From Phaeodactylum tricornutum CCAP 1055/1 (Eukaryota; Bacillariophyta; Bacillariophyceae; Surirellales; Neidiaceae), in the NCBI RefSeq assembly GCF_000150955.2, contig NC_011685.1, forward strand, positions 434,001 through 498,000: a stretch of DNA of 64,000 nt, in the 5' to 3' direction. Within the stretch, counting starts at the first letter, position 1. Each line of letters opens with the position of its first letter. The notes below the pieces were generated by a model. It had not been told where the DNA came from and searched no databases. It saw only the letters and a list, made by a program, of their open reading frames with translations. Shown piece by piece: positions 29,301 through 39,587 of the stretch. Made by a program: the position numbers and the translations under genes.

Positions 29301-29613
29301 GTCCCACCAAGCCGCCGAACACGCGCAGCTAGCCAAGCGCATTTTGCAAGCAACGTTGCGCGAACTGGAGACCGTGGCGCACGAACCCAGTGTAGCGATA
29401 TGGATCGAAGCAAAGTTGTCGCTGGAAACCAGTGTTGGCTCCTATCTGGCAACTGCGGAGGATGTGCGGCGACGCCACGAACTCGAGGCGGAGAGTTTGG
29501 CGGCGCAGCTGGGACAGACGGCAGCCCATCTTTTCGTTGCCTTTCCGTACCAACACGTGTTTGAATTGGCGGGAGTCTGTTTTGCGACCCTACCGTCTCT
29601 TTCCGATTCTTAA
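26367..29613 (+). CDS. WD-repeat protein with internal tandem repeat and AT-hook
   Basis: Exons 26367-26960 and 27076-29613 around a 115-nt intron (GTACGT...CCGCAG); spliced length 1043. The N-terminal Ser/Thr-rich leader is followed by WD-like blades: LQFSPSGRLLVAGFTDGTV, VSPDGLWCFAGVLRGSMEL, KAIKNIHIWSFEPP, LRVWDLRPEEK. The middle has two near-identical 77-residue units (28351-28581, 28582-28812) containing QPSTTSAVPPTAVRVPEPAR. A GRGPGRPRKDD AT-hook lies near residue 875 and a helical C-terminal domain closes it. A nuclear, chromatin-linked role is inferred from the AT-hook. I do not recognise the family. The frame opens at a TTG at 26340; 26367 is the first ATG. Confidence 0.7.
28351..28812 (+). 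repeat. Two tandem 231-bp units inside the WD-repeat gene
   Basis: Units at 28351-28581 and 28582-28812, in frame (77 codons each), both beginning CGTACCTTGGA. A third, strongly diverged start may follow. High identity suggests a recent or homogenised duplication. Confidence 0.85.
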
Positions 29614-29921
29614 AGGTAAAAGAACAAGAGTATAAAGGCTTCCGTTATTCGGCTGACTCCAGAGTCTTTATTTGCGGTAGCAGCAGCACCCATTCTAATG
29701 AATAAAGGACTCCTTCGTTGGGCTGGAGCGAAACGAGTTATCTCCTGCTATTTTTGCTCCGGCGCAAATCATCCATTGCCTATTAGTAAAATGATGATTT
29801 CACCAGGGTCGCATTCCCATAATTCCATCCGCAAGCTGAGAGGGGTATACATAAACCGTTCCGGTAGTCCATCCGTCACCGCACGACAACGTCGAGTGAT
29901 TGCTTTGTTCCAGTCCTTGTT
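29614..29921. other. Convergent 3' spacer
   Basis: 308 bp between the stops of the WD-repeat gene and the LON-N gene. Presumably the two 3' UTRs; no gene seen. Confidence 0.4.
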
Positions 29922-31532
29922 TTACTGAAACGCCCCGCACGTGCCTTCCAGAATTTGCAACACGTAACATAGTCGACTTTTGGTCGTGGGACACGCCAGT
30001 AGCAATCTCCGGAGTGCGGTCGTCGCGGCTCCATCGTGCGGATCTTCCAGTAAACTCGCCGCCGTGTAGCTGAGTCGCTTTTGTCGTCGATCTTTGGGAT
30101 AATCGATTGACACGGCGTGCACGAACTTGTTCGTGTCCGTGGCATCGCCACCGTCATGGTCGGTGTTGGCCTGCATGGCGTGACAAACATGCTGAAGCAC
30201 AAACCCCTTGGGCCACGACGTAATTTCCGGTGGCAAGAGACCGAGCAAGTGCGAAGAAAGAGGAGCCCGGCTCGTTTTGAAGTATGAATCCAAGACGATC
30301 CACAAACGACGTTCCAAATCGTCGAGCGTCAAAGCTTGGAGTTCCTCGTTCAGAAAAGGTTCCCGAAGAATTCCTTTTTGGAGCAGTCTTTGTTCCAGTG
30401 TACAGTGGGACGATGGCGTTGGCGCAAGGCCGTGTGCCGAATCGTGAACGAGGGATTCGGGTGTCGGTTCGGTATGTTCGATGGAAGGCCTATCGGGCAA
30501 GCGCTCGAGGGCCAAGGCAGCCACGTTGGTATCGCGGGCGTACCGCGCGTGGGGCAGGACTTGTCGTAGGGCCGTGCCTAGTACGGCCCCCGTGGACAAT
30601 TCAGCGGCGACCGGCAGGGGCAAGACGGTCTCGGCGTCGTATTCGTAACGGTGCCAGCGGTCGAAACTTTCCCGGACGGCCTCCCCCCGCGCCCAAGGGA
30701 CGGTCCGTGAGGATTCCGATTCTTTGCCTATCCAATCCACGTCCGCGTCGACTTCTTCCAAGTCCGGGACGATTTGTACGTTGGCGACACTGTAGGGCAA
30801 GGTTTGTATCACGTCCGTGACGACGAAGCGTTCCAATGCCTGTATGAGGAGTAGGAGACGTCCATCCCCCATGCGACGGTAATCGACAATGCGCAAGAGT
30901 GCACCCAGCACGGACGATTGCTCGTTCCAATCGTCGTTGTCCATGTCACGATTGGAAGCGTGGGGTGCGGTTGTCTTGGTTGATGGCGATGCCAAGGTCG
31001 GTTCCAGACTTTCCCAATCTCGCAGCGCGTGTGCGGGAGATTTGATATTGCGACTGCCTTGGGGTAGGTACAAATGCCCAACGTACCAGGGGGGTTCCTG
31101 ATGCAGGACGTGTTCGAACATGTTGGTGTACATGGCTTCGTGCACGTTGAGAACGTTGGTCCGTCCGAGTGCTTCGTTCCATCCCACTCTCCAGAGTGGT
31201 AGATTGTGTACACGTCCCGTCGGTCGATGGTACGCGGCAGCGGGTCGTTCCCGCGTGGCAGTGTGATAGAAGGATCCCTGGAGACTCCGGACCAGCTCCA
31301 TGCGTTGGCGCTTCCTACCTTCCTCGTCGGGGGCTTCGTTGGAATCGTGGAGTGCCGTGGGGATCCGACGACGACATTCCGGTACGGAGGTGGCGGACGG
31401 CAGTGTGGACGGGCAAAGGGATTGTGGTGGGCCCAACCAGGCCGCGGTGGCGAGCAATGGGCGCGACGCGAGCCACAAGGCCCCTAGGATCGCCACCCGC
31501 CGCCGGATTGCCGAATCCAAGGGCGTCTTCAT
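29922..31532 (-). CDS. LON N-terminal (substrate-binding) domain protein, plastid-type
   Basis: 536 residues. The LON-N beta-fold is seen as LPLWRVGWNEALGRTNVLNV followed by MYTNMFEHVL and VLGALLRIVDYRRMGDGRLLLLIQALERFVV, the same order as in the N domain of Lon protease and its stand-alone relatives. No ATPase Walker motif or Ser/Lys protease site is present. The N-terminus (RVAILGALWLASRPLLATA-AWLGP) looks like a signal peptide with a cleavage site just before Trp, in line with heterokont plastid targeting (inference). The frame opens at a TTG; the first ATG is at 31532. A helical C-terminal domain (WIVLDSYFKTSRAPL and on) has no name I can give. Confidence 0.75.
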   Translation of the reverse strand: MKTPLDSAIRRRVAILGALWLASRPLLATAAWLGPPQSLCPSTLPSATSVPECRRRIPTALHDSNEAPDEEGRKRQRMELVRSLQGSFYHTATRERPAAAYHRPTGRVHNLPLWRVGWNEALGRTNVLNVHEAMYTNMFEHVLHQEPPWYVGHLYLPQGSRNIKSPAHALRDWESLEPTLASPSTKTTAPHASNRDMDNDDWNEQSSVLGALLRIVDYRRMGDGRLLLLIQALERFVVTDVIQTLPYSVANVQIVPDLEEVDADVDWIGKESESSRTVPWARGEAVRESFDRWHRYEYDAETVLPLPVAAELSTGAVLGTALRQVLPHARYARDTNVAALALERLPDRPSIEHTEPTPESLVHDSAHGLAPTPSSHCTLEQRLLQKGILREPFLNEELQALTLDDLERRLWIVLDSYFKTSRAPLSSHLLGLLPPEITSWPKGFVLQHVCHAMQANTDHDGGDATDTNKFVHAVSIDYPKDRRQKRLSYTAASLLEDPHDGAATTALRRLLLACPTTKSRLCYVLQILEGTCGAFQ

Positions 31533-32300
31533 AAGATCTCCCGACAAGAGGCAACACTGTAATCCTCTATCCACTACCCACCACAGCAATAACAGTGTAT
31601 GTACTCCGGAACAACGATCGCGTCCTTGGTGCTTCTTGTCTATTACGTCGATGCACCCACCCCCGTTCGGGTTCCTTGTCGTGGACGCGCTCGGACCCGT
31701 TTCCGGAACTCCCGTTGGTTGGGTTCGGACGTACCGATTCTATTGTAACCGTTTACAGCCGCCATAGGAGCACCCAAGTTCGCGGCAGAAGTTCCTGTTC
31801 CGTGCAGATGCGAATTTCGCAGCTTGCGGGTCGAAAACAAACCTCAGCGTGAGATGTCTTTCGTCTATGGCTTACCAGGTAGATGTTATATTAGTATAAG
31901 TTGACCGTGAATGATTGGAAAGAACGAGGGAGAGAGTGGATTCATCTGCCACCGAACTAACACCAAGTCGTGAACGCTATCTTTCTTCTGTGTCAGTCGA
32001 TCGCTGCAGCTCTGGAAGAGGCAAAGTTTTACAGTTAGTTAACACCTAACTCGTATGGGCAAAGAAAGGAGGGTTAGGGGTCATATCCCAAGTGGGGAAT
32101 GTTGACTGTGAATGACCATGACTGCGAGGGGGAGCATGGCACGTTAATTTTGACGTAAGTAGTTCGCATTGTTCGTTGGTTCACGAGTGAAAAAGTGTGT
32201 CTCTCCTGTACCGTATACCGTAGAAACGTACCTATAGAAAGTCTCACGAGAAAGGCATACCCGGGTATCCGCCTGCCAACGGTAATAGCGAACGTGCGCC
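31533..32300. other. Divergent intergenic region, LON-N / GOLD genes
   Basis: 768 bp, no supported gene. It carries one TGACTGTGA nonamer at 32103-32111, 190 bp before the GOLD-gene ATG. Confidence 0.4.
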
Positions 32301-33409
32301 ATGGCCGACGCGACTCGGTCGCCTCGCCAATCCCTCGGTAATCGCCACACACCATCGAAACTGGGAACGAGGGCATTCGTCTCCCATTCTGGATACATCC
32401 GTTCTTGCCCATCCGTTGGTACAGTACACAAGTGCATGCACGTGATTCAGTACATCATCAGCATGCCGGAATCGACCAGCAGTAATCCCAAACCCGACGC
32501 CTCGAACGGCAACGTGGAAGAACTGGAAGCCCAGGCCGTGGATCAGGCCAAGATATCAGCCGACGCGGCCTTTCGTCCCCCGACATCCGTGTGGAACGCC
32601 ACGTCTCCAGAAGCCTTGCTCCAGTCCGTGGACGGGCCCAACTTGCACAGTTACGAAGCCAAGGCTTCCACCTACGTCGGACGTTCCGTCCCCGTCGCGG
32701 CGGGAGGCAACCTCGTCGTGCCCATTCAAGTTTCCACGCCCGGATCCGTCGTCGAATACGCCGTAGAACTGCAAGCACACGATGTGTCTTTTGAAATTAC
32801 TGCGGAACGAGAAGAAGGTGTCACCGTCGTCAAGGTACGTCTGGGGGGGGGGGGGGGGGAACTGGCGTTGCCAACAGCCAGTCGTTGTGTGACTGCCTGT
32901 GACTGTCCTGCTCACGCTCTCTATTTCTTCATTGGGTTCTCCGTCCACTTTAGGAAGAAGCTCGTTTCGCCGCGGAGGAAAGTCCCGTCACGCAGAAATT
33001 TCTCGTGGGCACGGTCCCTTGTCTACTCTCCTTTCACTTTGACAATAGCTTTTCGTGGATGCGCGAAAAGGTCCTGAGTTACAAAATTACCGTCACCCCA
33101 CCGAGTAAGGAATCCCTCGCTGCGGGTCGTCGCCGACGAGCCCAAGCCTGTCTCAAGGCTGTCCGCGAGGATCACGCCACGGCGACCGAACGCCTCAAGG
33201 CAGCCTCGTCGCAAAAAACGAAACTCGACGCCAAAGTACAAGCCCTCGCCAAGCAATTGGCCGAGACACAAAAAGCTGCCCAAGTCGCCACCAAAGAAGA
33301 GACCTGGTTGCAAACGCGGCAAACGCTCCGAGCCGAACAGGAAAAACTCCTCGAATCTAGATTGAAGAACGGGTGGAAGGATGAAGTTTCGGATTCCGGC
33401 AACAAGTAA
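32301..33409 (+). CDS. GOLD-domain protein with coiled-coil tail
   Basis: Exons 32301-32834 and 32954-33409 with a 119-nt intron (GTACGT...CTTTAG) that contains a run of 17 G; spliced length 329. Across the splice a GOLD beta-sandwich is formed: VPVAAGGNLVVPIQVSTPG, VEYAVELQAHDVSFEITAE, then CLLSFHFDNSFSWMREKVL and SYKITV. GOLD domains occur in p24 cargo receptors and SEC14-GOLD (patellin) lipid-transfer proteins. Here there is neither a signal peptide nor a membrane span, so a cytosolic adaptor at Golgi or endosomal membranes is the likely role. A basic coiled coil follows. An internal ATG at 32463 (MPESTSSN) may be the real start since the first 54 residues look non-conserved. Confidence 0.75.
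32843..32859 (+). repeat. G17 homopolymer in an intron
   Basis: Seventeen G directly after the 5' splice site GTACGTCT of the GOLD gene intron. It could form a G-quadruplex; it may also be an assembly-sensitive site. Confidence 0.9.
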
Positions 33410-33556
33410 CACTGGAAGTGTGTGCGGATGTCCACCCCAAGCGTACCCACACGAACGAGTTTCTCTCTCGTGACACGTAATTTTAGCAAACTATTCTTGT
33501 TCCAGTCCGTGTTAAACAGTAATTACGCATTCGACCTTTCACGCTCGTCCTCTGTT

Positions 33557-34814
33557 TTACGCCAACGCCCGGTACGACGTTTGCAAAGCCTTCAAAAAGG
33601 CTTCGTTTTCGTCCGGAGTGCCGACCGTGACCCGAATGCATTCGTCGCAATGCATTTCGGTGCCCCGGAAGCGAGTCACCACACCACCCTGATCCGCCAT
33701 GTCCTTGTACACGGCTTGTGCGTGCGACGCCACCCGAAAGAGCAAAAAGTTGGCGTCCGACGGATACACCTTTTCCACAAAGTCCAACTCTGCCAACGAG
33801 GCCGCCACCCGGGCACGTTCCGACAGCAAACTCGCAATATTCGTGTCCAGTACATCCACGTGATCGAACGCTTGTATTGCCAATTCCGAAGTCAACGCGT
33901 TGACGTTGTACGGTGCTTTGCAATTGTTCATGAGTTGGATGATATCCGGTGGTCCGATGCAGAATCCGCACCGAATCGCCGCCAATCCAAAGGCTTTGGA
34001 CAGCGTTTGCAACACCACCACGTTGGGGTACCGGTGCACCAAACCCACGGCCGATCCCTGTGTCGAAAAGTCCACGTACGCTTCGTCTACGACCACGATT
34101 GTGTCACACGTCTGGGGACTCTGTAAGACGGCTTCAATGTCGGCCAACGGCAACGCCTTGGCCGTAGGATTTCCGGGAGAACAGAGAAAGAGCAGTTTGG
34201 CCTCCGGCGTTATGGCTTCCAAAATCTACATGCAAGAGCAAAGCGTTGAAATCGTTTAAGAAAGGCCGAGGATAGCAATGAACACGGTATCGGTTCGTCA
34301 GACGTACATTGGGAATAATCAAGTCAAAATCGGCAGTCAATGGGACATTCACCACTTCCACATCGTTAATTTTGGCGCAAACTTTGTACATTCCGTAGGT
34401 TGGTGGGGTTTGCATGATTTTATCCTTTCCCGGAACACAAAAGATGCGCATGAGTAGATCAATTGCCTCGTCCGATCCGACTCCCACGAAAATATTCGAC
34501 GATTCCAGCTCGTTGCCTCGGTGCGCGGCGAGCTTTTGCTTCAACGGCACTTGGTACGGGTCCGGGTACCGTTCCAACGGATCCTTGATGTGTTCCGGTC
34601 TGGTAGGAGGACCAAACGCGTTTTCGTTGGCGTCCAACAGGACGCCTTCACTATAGTCGTCCCGGGCGCATCGGTAGGGCGCGAGTTCCAGGATATTTTT
34701 GCGAGCCAGACGACTGGCAGCGCCACTAGCGGCTTGTTTGGAGTTGTCGGTGGTGCACATGGTTAGTGAAACGAAAGCAAAATGGATTAGACGACGGAGT
34801 ACTTCAGGAAGCAT
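33557..34814 (-). CDS. HisC: Histidinol-phosphate aminotransferase
   Basis: Exons 34308-34814 and 33557-34225 (minus strand) with an 82-nt intron (GTACGT...ATGTAG); spliced length 391. Fold-type I PLP enzyme: LDANENAFGPP at the substrate-binding N-terminus, VGSDEAIDLL, SPGNPTAKALP, DEAYVDF with the Asp that holds the pyridine nitrogen, and TLSKAFGLAAIRCGF with the Schiff-base Lys. It makes L-histidinol phosphate from imidazole-acetol phosphate with glutamate in histidine synthesis. The first ATG adds 18 residues before MCTTDNSK (34760); neither start gives a convincing plastid signal, though the family is plastidial in plants. Confidence 0.92.
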
Positions 34815-35415
34815 TCAACAGAATTGTGCCGAAGGGTTGGTTTTAACTGTTTGGGAGGAATGGCTGGAGGGAGAGAACGGATTCCTGCTTTCCCGCCGCA
34901 ACCTTGACTCCAAATTCTAGAGGTTTACGTTTCGATGGTGGCACATCTTTCAAGTCAACGTCAACACACTTCATCGGTGATGCCATGATTGTCTATATCT
35001 GAGGGGGACACTCCAATTCCTCTTAAATCAGAATGTCGTCGTCAGAAGCTTTTGTGACGTGGACAGATAGATTCCGACTCACAGTCAAGGGTAATAAATA
35101 ATAAAACATGGTACTGTAACGAACGGCCAGGCCGATACAGGAGCTATCTCACCCGCGAACTTTTCTCTGGCTTCGATGCCAGAGCCCTGACTTGGCTACA
35201 CCCAGTATGATGGCCAAGCGACGCATACATCGAACGTTCTACGGCTGTGTCGTTTGATTGTAGGCATCTTTGCAAATCGCAAAACTGCTCTTAGAACAAA
35301 AAGGTAGATGATTGAGTTGGAAGCAGTAGAGTCCCGTTCCTTGACAAACGGGTAGAATTGCACACTGGAAAAGTTGAACGCTACGTAAAGGAGATATTAT
35401 GTCTGTGAAGATTCC
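34815..35415. other. Intergenic, HisC promoter side
   Basis: 601 bp between HisC (start) and the mucin-like gene (end), both on the minus strand. One TCACAGTCA nonamer lies at 35079-35087, 265 bp upstream of HisC. Nothing else is supported. Confidence 0.4.
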
Positions 35416-36145
35416 TCAGATTTGGAGCTGACTACCGGAAACATCCGAAAGGCTGGATTGCGCATGGGAACCTTTTTTCTTGTAAAGTTGGCGCACCGTG
35501 AGAGCGCCAACGACTGCCGCAGCCGCTAAAGCCAACACAACAATCATGGACGTTTGCCCAACACTTGGTCCGCTAGACACATTGGCGTTACGACCATCGT
35601 CCGTGGCCAATGTCGCTCCTTGGCCAATTGTCGACGCGACCGTTGGGTTGAGTGTAAACATGGCGACGGTAGCATTTCCAGCAACCGGAGAGGCAGAAGC
35701 CGGAACCGAGGAGGAAATTTGGGGGGACAAAGACGTTGGCGAGATAGGCGTGCCAGTCAATGGGATAGCCGATGGAAGGACCGATGGAACCGCTGTTGGG
35801 CTGGTTGTTGGACTTCCCATTGTCGTTCCAGTGGGCGAGATTGTTGGGGAAGGCACTGAGCTTCCTTGGCCTCCATGCCCCATTGAGAGGCTCAGCGACA
35901 TACTGAATATATCGAATCCTTCAAGATCGCGAAGGAAACTAAAAGGGGTATGAGATTCTGAAACCATCAGCACCTTAGGAAAATTATTGGATCAAGTGTT
36001 TAACTTACTTGGAGGGATGATCATTCAACAAAAGCCCAAATTCTTTGGTGAGTGGAGCATTTTTCGCGGCGCCGTCTCGAATACGCAGAACCTTCATTCC
36101 AGCGACTACAGTGGGAAGAGCCAACAACAACACGAGAAACTTCAT
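35416..36145 (-). CDS. Mucin-like type I membrane protein (PTS-rich)
   Basis: Exons 36009-36145 and 35416-35938 (minus strand), 70-nt intron (GTAAGT...CTTTTAG); spliced length 219. Exon 1 supplies a signal peptide (MKFLVLLLALPTVVAG). Then comes a Ser/Thr/Pro-rich stem (SPTISPTGTTMGSPTTSPT and similar), a transmembrane span (SMIVVLALAAAAVVGALTV) and a basic juxtamembrane KKK with a Ser-rich tail. Architecture fits an O-glycosylated cell-surface or silica-wall-associated protein; such PTS stems are common in diatoms. The acceptor was chosen because it alone keeps the frame; two nearer AGs lead to stops. Confidence 0.7.
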
Positions 36146-37089
36146 ATTTTCTTTTCGTTGATCGCTTGCGTTTAGAAATATGATACCGAACATGTCATTC
36201 GACGCATTCTCTTCTCCCAAGAAGTTTCGAGTCGACCACGGGTGGAAATGATTCCCTTGACTAGGTGTGGGAGTTACTGGTACATAATATTATTGATTGG
36301 ATTACACAGCTCAAGATGCTCGTCTCCGCCGAAGGTCGAAATGTATGCATTGACACGACCGACAAGGGAAGCTAGAGCTGGTGCCTCGAATCCCAGAACC
36401 TCTATCGTGTACAGTCCCACCGACAACAACCATTCCGATCTTCGCCGACTCCGGATGCACCTCTCTTTGTTAGAGACTTTTTCTGCTGTCAGTCATTACA
36501 GAGGTGCGCTGTGTGATTCAATCTTTAAGTCTGTTTCCGTTGCGACCTCGATGCTTTTTGTCATTGTACATTGGTGAATTCGTCAATTGCCGAAAAATGT
36601 ACAATCAAGAAATTCCGGAAAGGAATACGCTGTCTACTCGTACTAGTAGTAGCCACGCTAAAATTCGGATCACATGTAATCTTGCGTTGCTTCATAGTCA
36701 AGTCGTTCTATACAATTTTTACAAAGTTCACGATTCGGCAGCACTACCTATGGTCGTTGGACCTCCAACCGTGTTCTGATAACAGACCTTCTCCCCTAAC
36801 CCGCGGTCGATTCACTATCATGTCATAGTCACTTATAGACACATTCACTATCACTGAGAACTCATCGTGCATATAGCGAGGTCCTTCCCGCGTCGAATGG
36901 GCGGACGACCAGTTTCTCTTTCTGGGAATCGCGCCGTTCACTGTCATCAACTTCATTTGGTGCTTCGCCTTGATTCGCGAATTCCTCTTCTTTCACCGTT
37001 TAGCATTTTTGATCCGTAGGAAGCGGAGAAGTGGGTGACAGTGGGTTGCATCTCGACTTGATTACGCGATTTCAGTTATCTTGCGCATT
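36146..37089. other. Divergent intergenic region, 0.94 kb
   Basis: Between the mucin-like gene and VPS25. A 111-codon frame at 36242-36577 has no recognisable motif and is not called. Repeated CACTATCA/TCACTGTCA-like words occur at about 36810-36945. Confidence 0.4.
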
Positions 37090-37700
37090 ATGCCTGACTT
37101 TCAGGTAAGTTCAAGTCTTCCGGTTGGAGTTGCTGACAATATTGGCGTTTGCGCACTCTATTTACACCGTGCGATCCTCCATAATTGCAGTACCCCGAAT
37201 TCTATTCGTTTCCTCCATTTTTTACAATCCAGCCAGTTCTGGCTACTCGGGAAAAGCAAATGGCCTTGTGGCGCGAGCTGATCCTGAGGTATCACACAGA
37301 AAAGAAAATCAAAACGTTAGTTGTGCATGATTGTCCCTTGTGGAAAAACGACAATATAAAAAGAAGGCTGCAACCAGGGGAAATTCAAGAAGTTCTGGAC
37401 GACTTTTGTCGGCACGGACACGGCGAGTGGCAAGATGCCAACAAAACAACCTGCCGCATTTTGTGGCGCACACCTGAACAGCTCGCAACGGATATTCACC
37501 AGTGGGCGGAAAAGAACGGATACGTAGGCTCGGTATGTACGGTCTACGAATTGCATTCCGGAGAGGATGTCAACGGGATGTCGTTTCAGGGTGCGGACGA
37601 AGAATTGCTGAGACGGGCACTCTCGATCTTGGAGGATCGCGGGAAATGCACTATTTTTAGAGGCGAAACCTCGGAAGAAGATGGAATCAAATTTGCCTAG
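37090..37700 (+). CDS. VPS25: ESCRT-II subunit VPS25
   Basis: A tiny first exon of five codons (37090-37104, MPDFQ) is followed by an 86-nt intron (GTAAGT...TTGCAG) and exon 2 at 37191-37700; spliced length 174, as in animals (176). The N-terminal PPFFTIQPVLATREKQMALW carries the Pro-Pro-Phe-Phe motif that binds VPS22/VPS36. Two winged-helix domains follow (WRTPEQLATDIHQWA, VYELHSGEDV). ESCRT-II with two VPS25 copies recruits ESCRT-III on endosomes for multivesicular-body sorting. An in-frame TTG at 37081 exists but ATG 37090 is natural. Tail-to-tail with the next gene, 57 bp between stops. Confidence 0.93.
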
Positions 37701-37757
37701 AGTTCAATGGCTCCAGCTAATTACGTAAAATATAAATAGGGGCATCGGAGTTTTCAT

Positions 37758-38855
37758 TCACTTGCCGAAGCTGAACCAGCCCTTCTTTTTCTGCTCTTTC
37801 GGAGCTATATCTGGATCGGTAAAGGATATTTCTGCCTTAGTCTCGACCTCTTCCTGTGTATGCGAATTTTCTTTGCCGGTTTCTGCCATCGGATCATCAA
37901 AAGAGCTTTCAGAGTTATCCGCAGATCCTGAATCTGATTCGGGTGAAAGGCTTGGTGCCCTAGAATTGTGGCTATTTTCCTCGGGGTCTCTGTCACTGTC
38001 TGCGTGCTCTTCATTTTGGATTCCATTGTAGGCTTCTCCCGATACCGTGGCACCGCCAGAAGACGGAAGACCAGCGAAGAGATTGTCTAAACTTTCCAGT
38101 TCCAGATCGTCGCCAATGACAATGGTGACGGGGCGTCCAAATCTTGCACTCAACCGCTTCTCCAAAATTTCCTTTTCTATCTGTGAGGCCCGTCCCCGCA
38201 AATTGGTATGCAGCAGTTCTGCTGCTGAGTCAATCTCACCCCTTGTCGCTTTAACCGCGACGTCTTCTCGGTCCCAAATGTCTTTCTCAATGGTGTCGTA
38301 TGAAACACGTTCTCTTTCTGCGTTGTCGACTGCGTTTTCAATCTCATCCTCGTAGTTTTGGGTAATCTGGTCAGCCTTGGCCTCGAGGTCTTCATCAAAT
38401 CCAATCCTCAATCGTTCCTCGACTTCCGAGACAATTTCTTCAATCTCTTCATCGTCAAGGTTCCCCCCTAGCAGTTTGTCTATACCGGAGCGAATCATAC
38501 CTCCAGCCGCCGTCACAGCAGATTCTAGCATGGATTTTTCCTTCTGCATCTCGTCCTTTTCCGCGGTTTCAATTTTGTCCATGGCTCCCGCGATGGCGTC
38601 TCGAACATCCGTCTCTCCAATGCTTGGATAAATTGATGGATCGTATGAGTCGTCTGGAGAACTGTTGCTATTCATGGAAGCTTTCTCAACGTGATGAGCT
38701 CGGCCGATTCCCGGTCGGTGGTGTTTGGCGTCCCTGCCATGCCCAGCAACGCCAATACAACAGCAGCAACTCCCAAGCATGCAAAGCATTTCGTCCACGA
38801 TGATCCGCTGTGGAAGTAGATCGCAGCTCAAAGTAAGTATTGGGCCAGTGTCCAT
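37758..38855 (-). CDS. Acidic helical protein, unknown; 5' model uncertain
   Basis: 365 residues from the first ATG. Most of it is acidic and helical (DDEEIEEIVSEVEERL, ADQITQNYEDEIENAVDNAE), with a Ser/Glu-rich tail ending KKKGWFSFGK. No family recognised. The first ~60 residues are doubtful: a Cys-rich stretch (MLGSCCCCIGVAGHG) in this frame overlaps, in another frame, a smooth membrane-span sequence (CLGVAAVVLALLGMAG). An upstream exon starting at an ATG near 38979 (MPRQSSVRTAYHK) could splice to the AG before 38812 in the long frame. Safe coding begins at MNSNSSPDD (38675). Confidence 0.6.
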   Translation of the reverse strand: MDTGPILTLSCDLLPQRIIVDEMLCMLGSCCCCIGVAGHGRDAKHHRPGIGRAHHVEKASMNSNSSPDDSYDPSIYPSIGETDVRDAIAGAMDKIETAEKDEMQKEKSMLESAVTAAGGMIRSGIDKLLGGNLDDEEIEEIVSEVEERLRIGFDEDLEAKADQITQNYEDEIENAVDNAERERVSYDTIEKDIWDREDVAVKATRGEIDSAAELLHTNLRGRASQIEKEILEKRLSARFGRPVTIVIGDDLELESLDNLFAGLPSSGGATVSGEAYNGIQNEEHADSDRDPEENSHNSRAPSLSPESDSGSADNSESSFDDPMAETGKENSHTQEEVETKAEISFTDPDIAPKEQKKKGWFSFGK

Positions 38856-39587
38856 TCAGAAATCATTATTGGAATCAGAATAGTTACGACAAAGTGGCGT
38901 TACCTTCCAAGTGACGTACCGTATGTTTCCTGCAGCTCCCACTTTGTGATAGGCGGTCCTGACCGAGCTCTGTCGAGGCATGGTAGCTGAATCGATGATG
39001 CGGGCTCAGCTACAATGAGGACGTTGTCAAATGCTGTTCAAATATTTGGACGATCAATATTGATCCACTCCTCGTCTTTTTCCTAAAAGTAAGACCGCCT
39101 TATCAGAGGCAAGGAATCCCACTGATGGTTGATATTGGTCTAGCCTAGAGAGAGAGCGTTTCCGGGATTTTACCAAGGGTCATTCATAATCAACAAGGTT
39201 GTGTTGTCCCTTGAGATTTTTATCTACAGATGAAATAGACATTTCGAAACAAGCCCTACACGATTGATAAAGTCATGTCGGGGATCCCTTCTGCGTTCCA
39301 GTATCGAGTCTGTCGTCATCAATCGGCGCTGGGCGCGACACGATCACAGGTTTGGGGTTGACAACCGCCCGTTTCACACGTCTTTTTTTTTTACAGCGCG
39401 TGAACTAGCCTTTTTGCATGACCATGAATGAACGGGCTAGTCTTGGGGAAAAGACAAAAAAAGCACGGAAGAGAAGATACAGGAAAGCTCACTCCGCTGG
39501 TCTATCCCAACTTTTTTTTACTTTATCTATTCTGGGTGCTTGCATTAAGTACAAAATTGCTTTGGCCGGAAGGACGACTGAACCAGA
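38856..39587. other. Divergent intergenic region
   Basis: Possibly holds an upstream exon of the acidic gene (ATG near 38979, minus strand). A 91-codon frame at 39428 overlaps the next gene in another frame and is not supported. Confidence 0.35.

Noticed and set aside
36242-36577. 111-codon plus-strand frame before VPS25
   Set aside because: No motif, promoter position, composition like its flanks.
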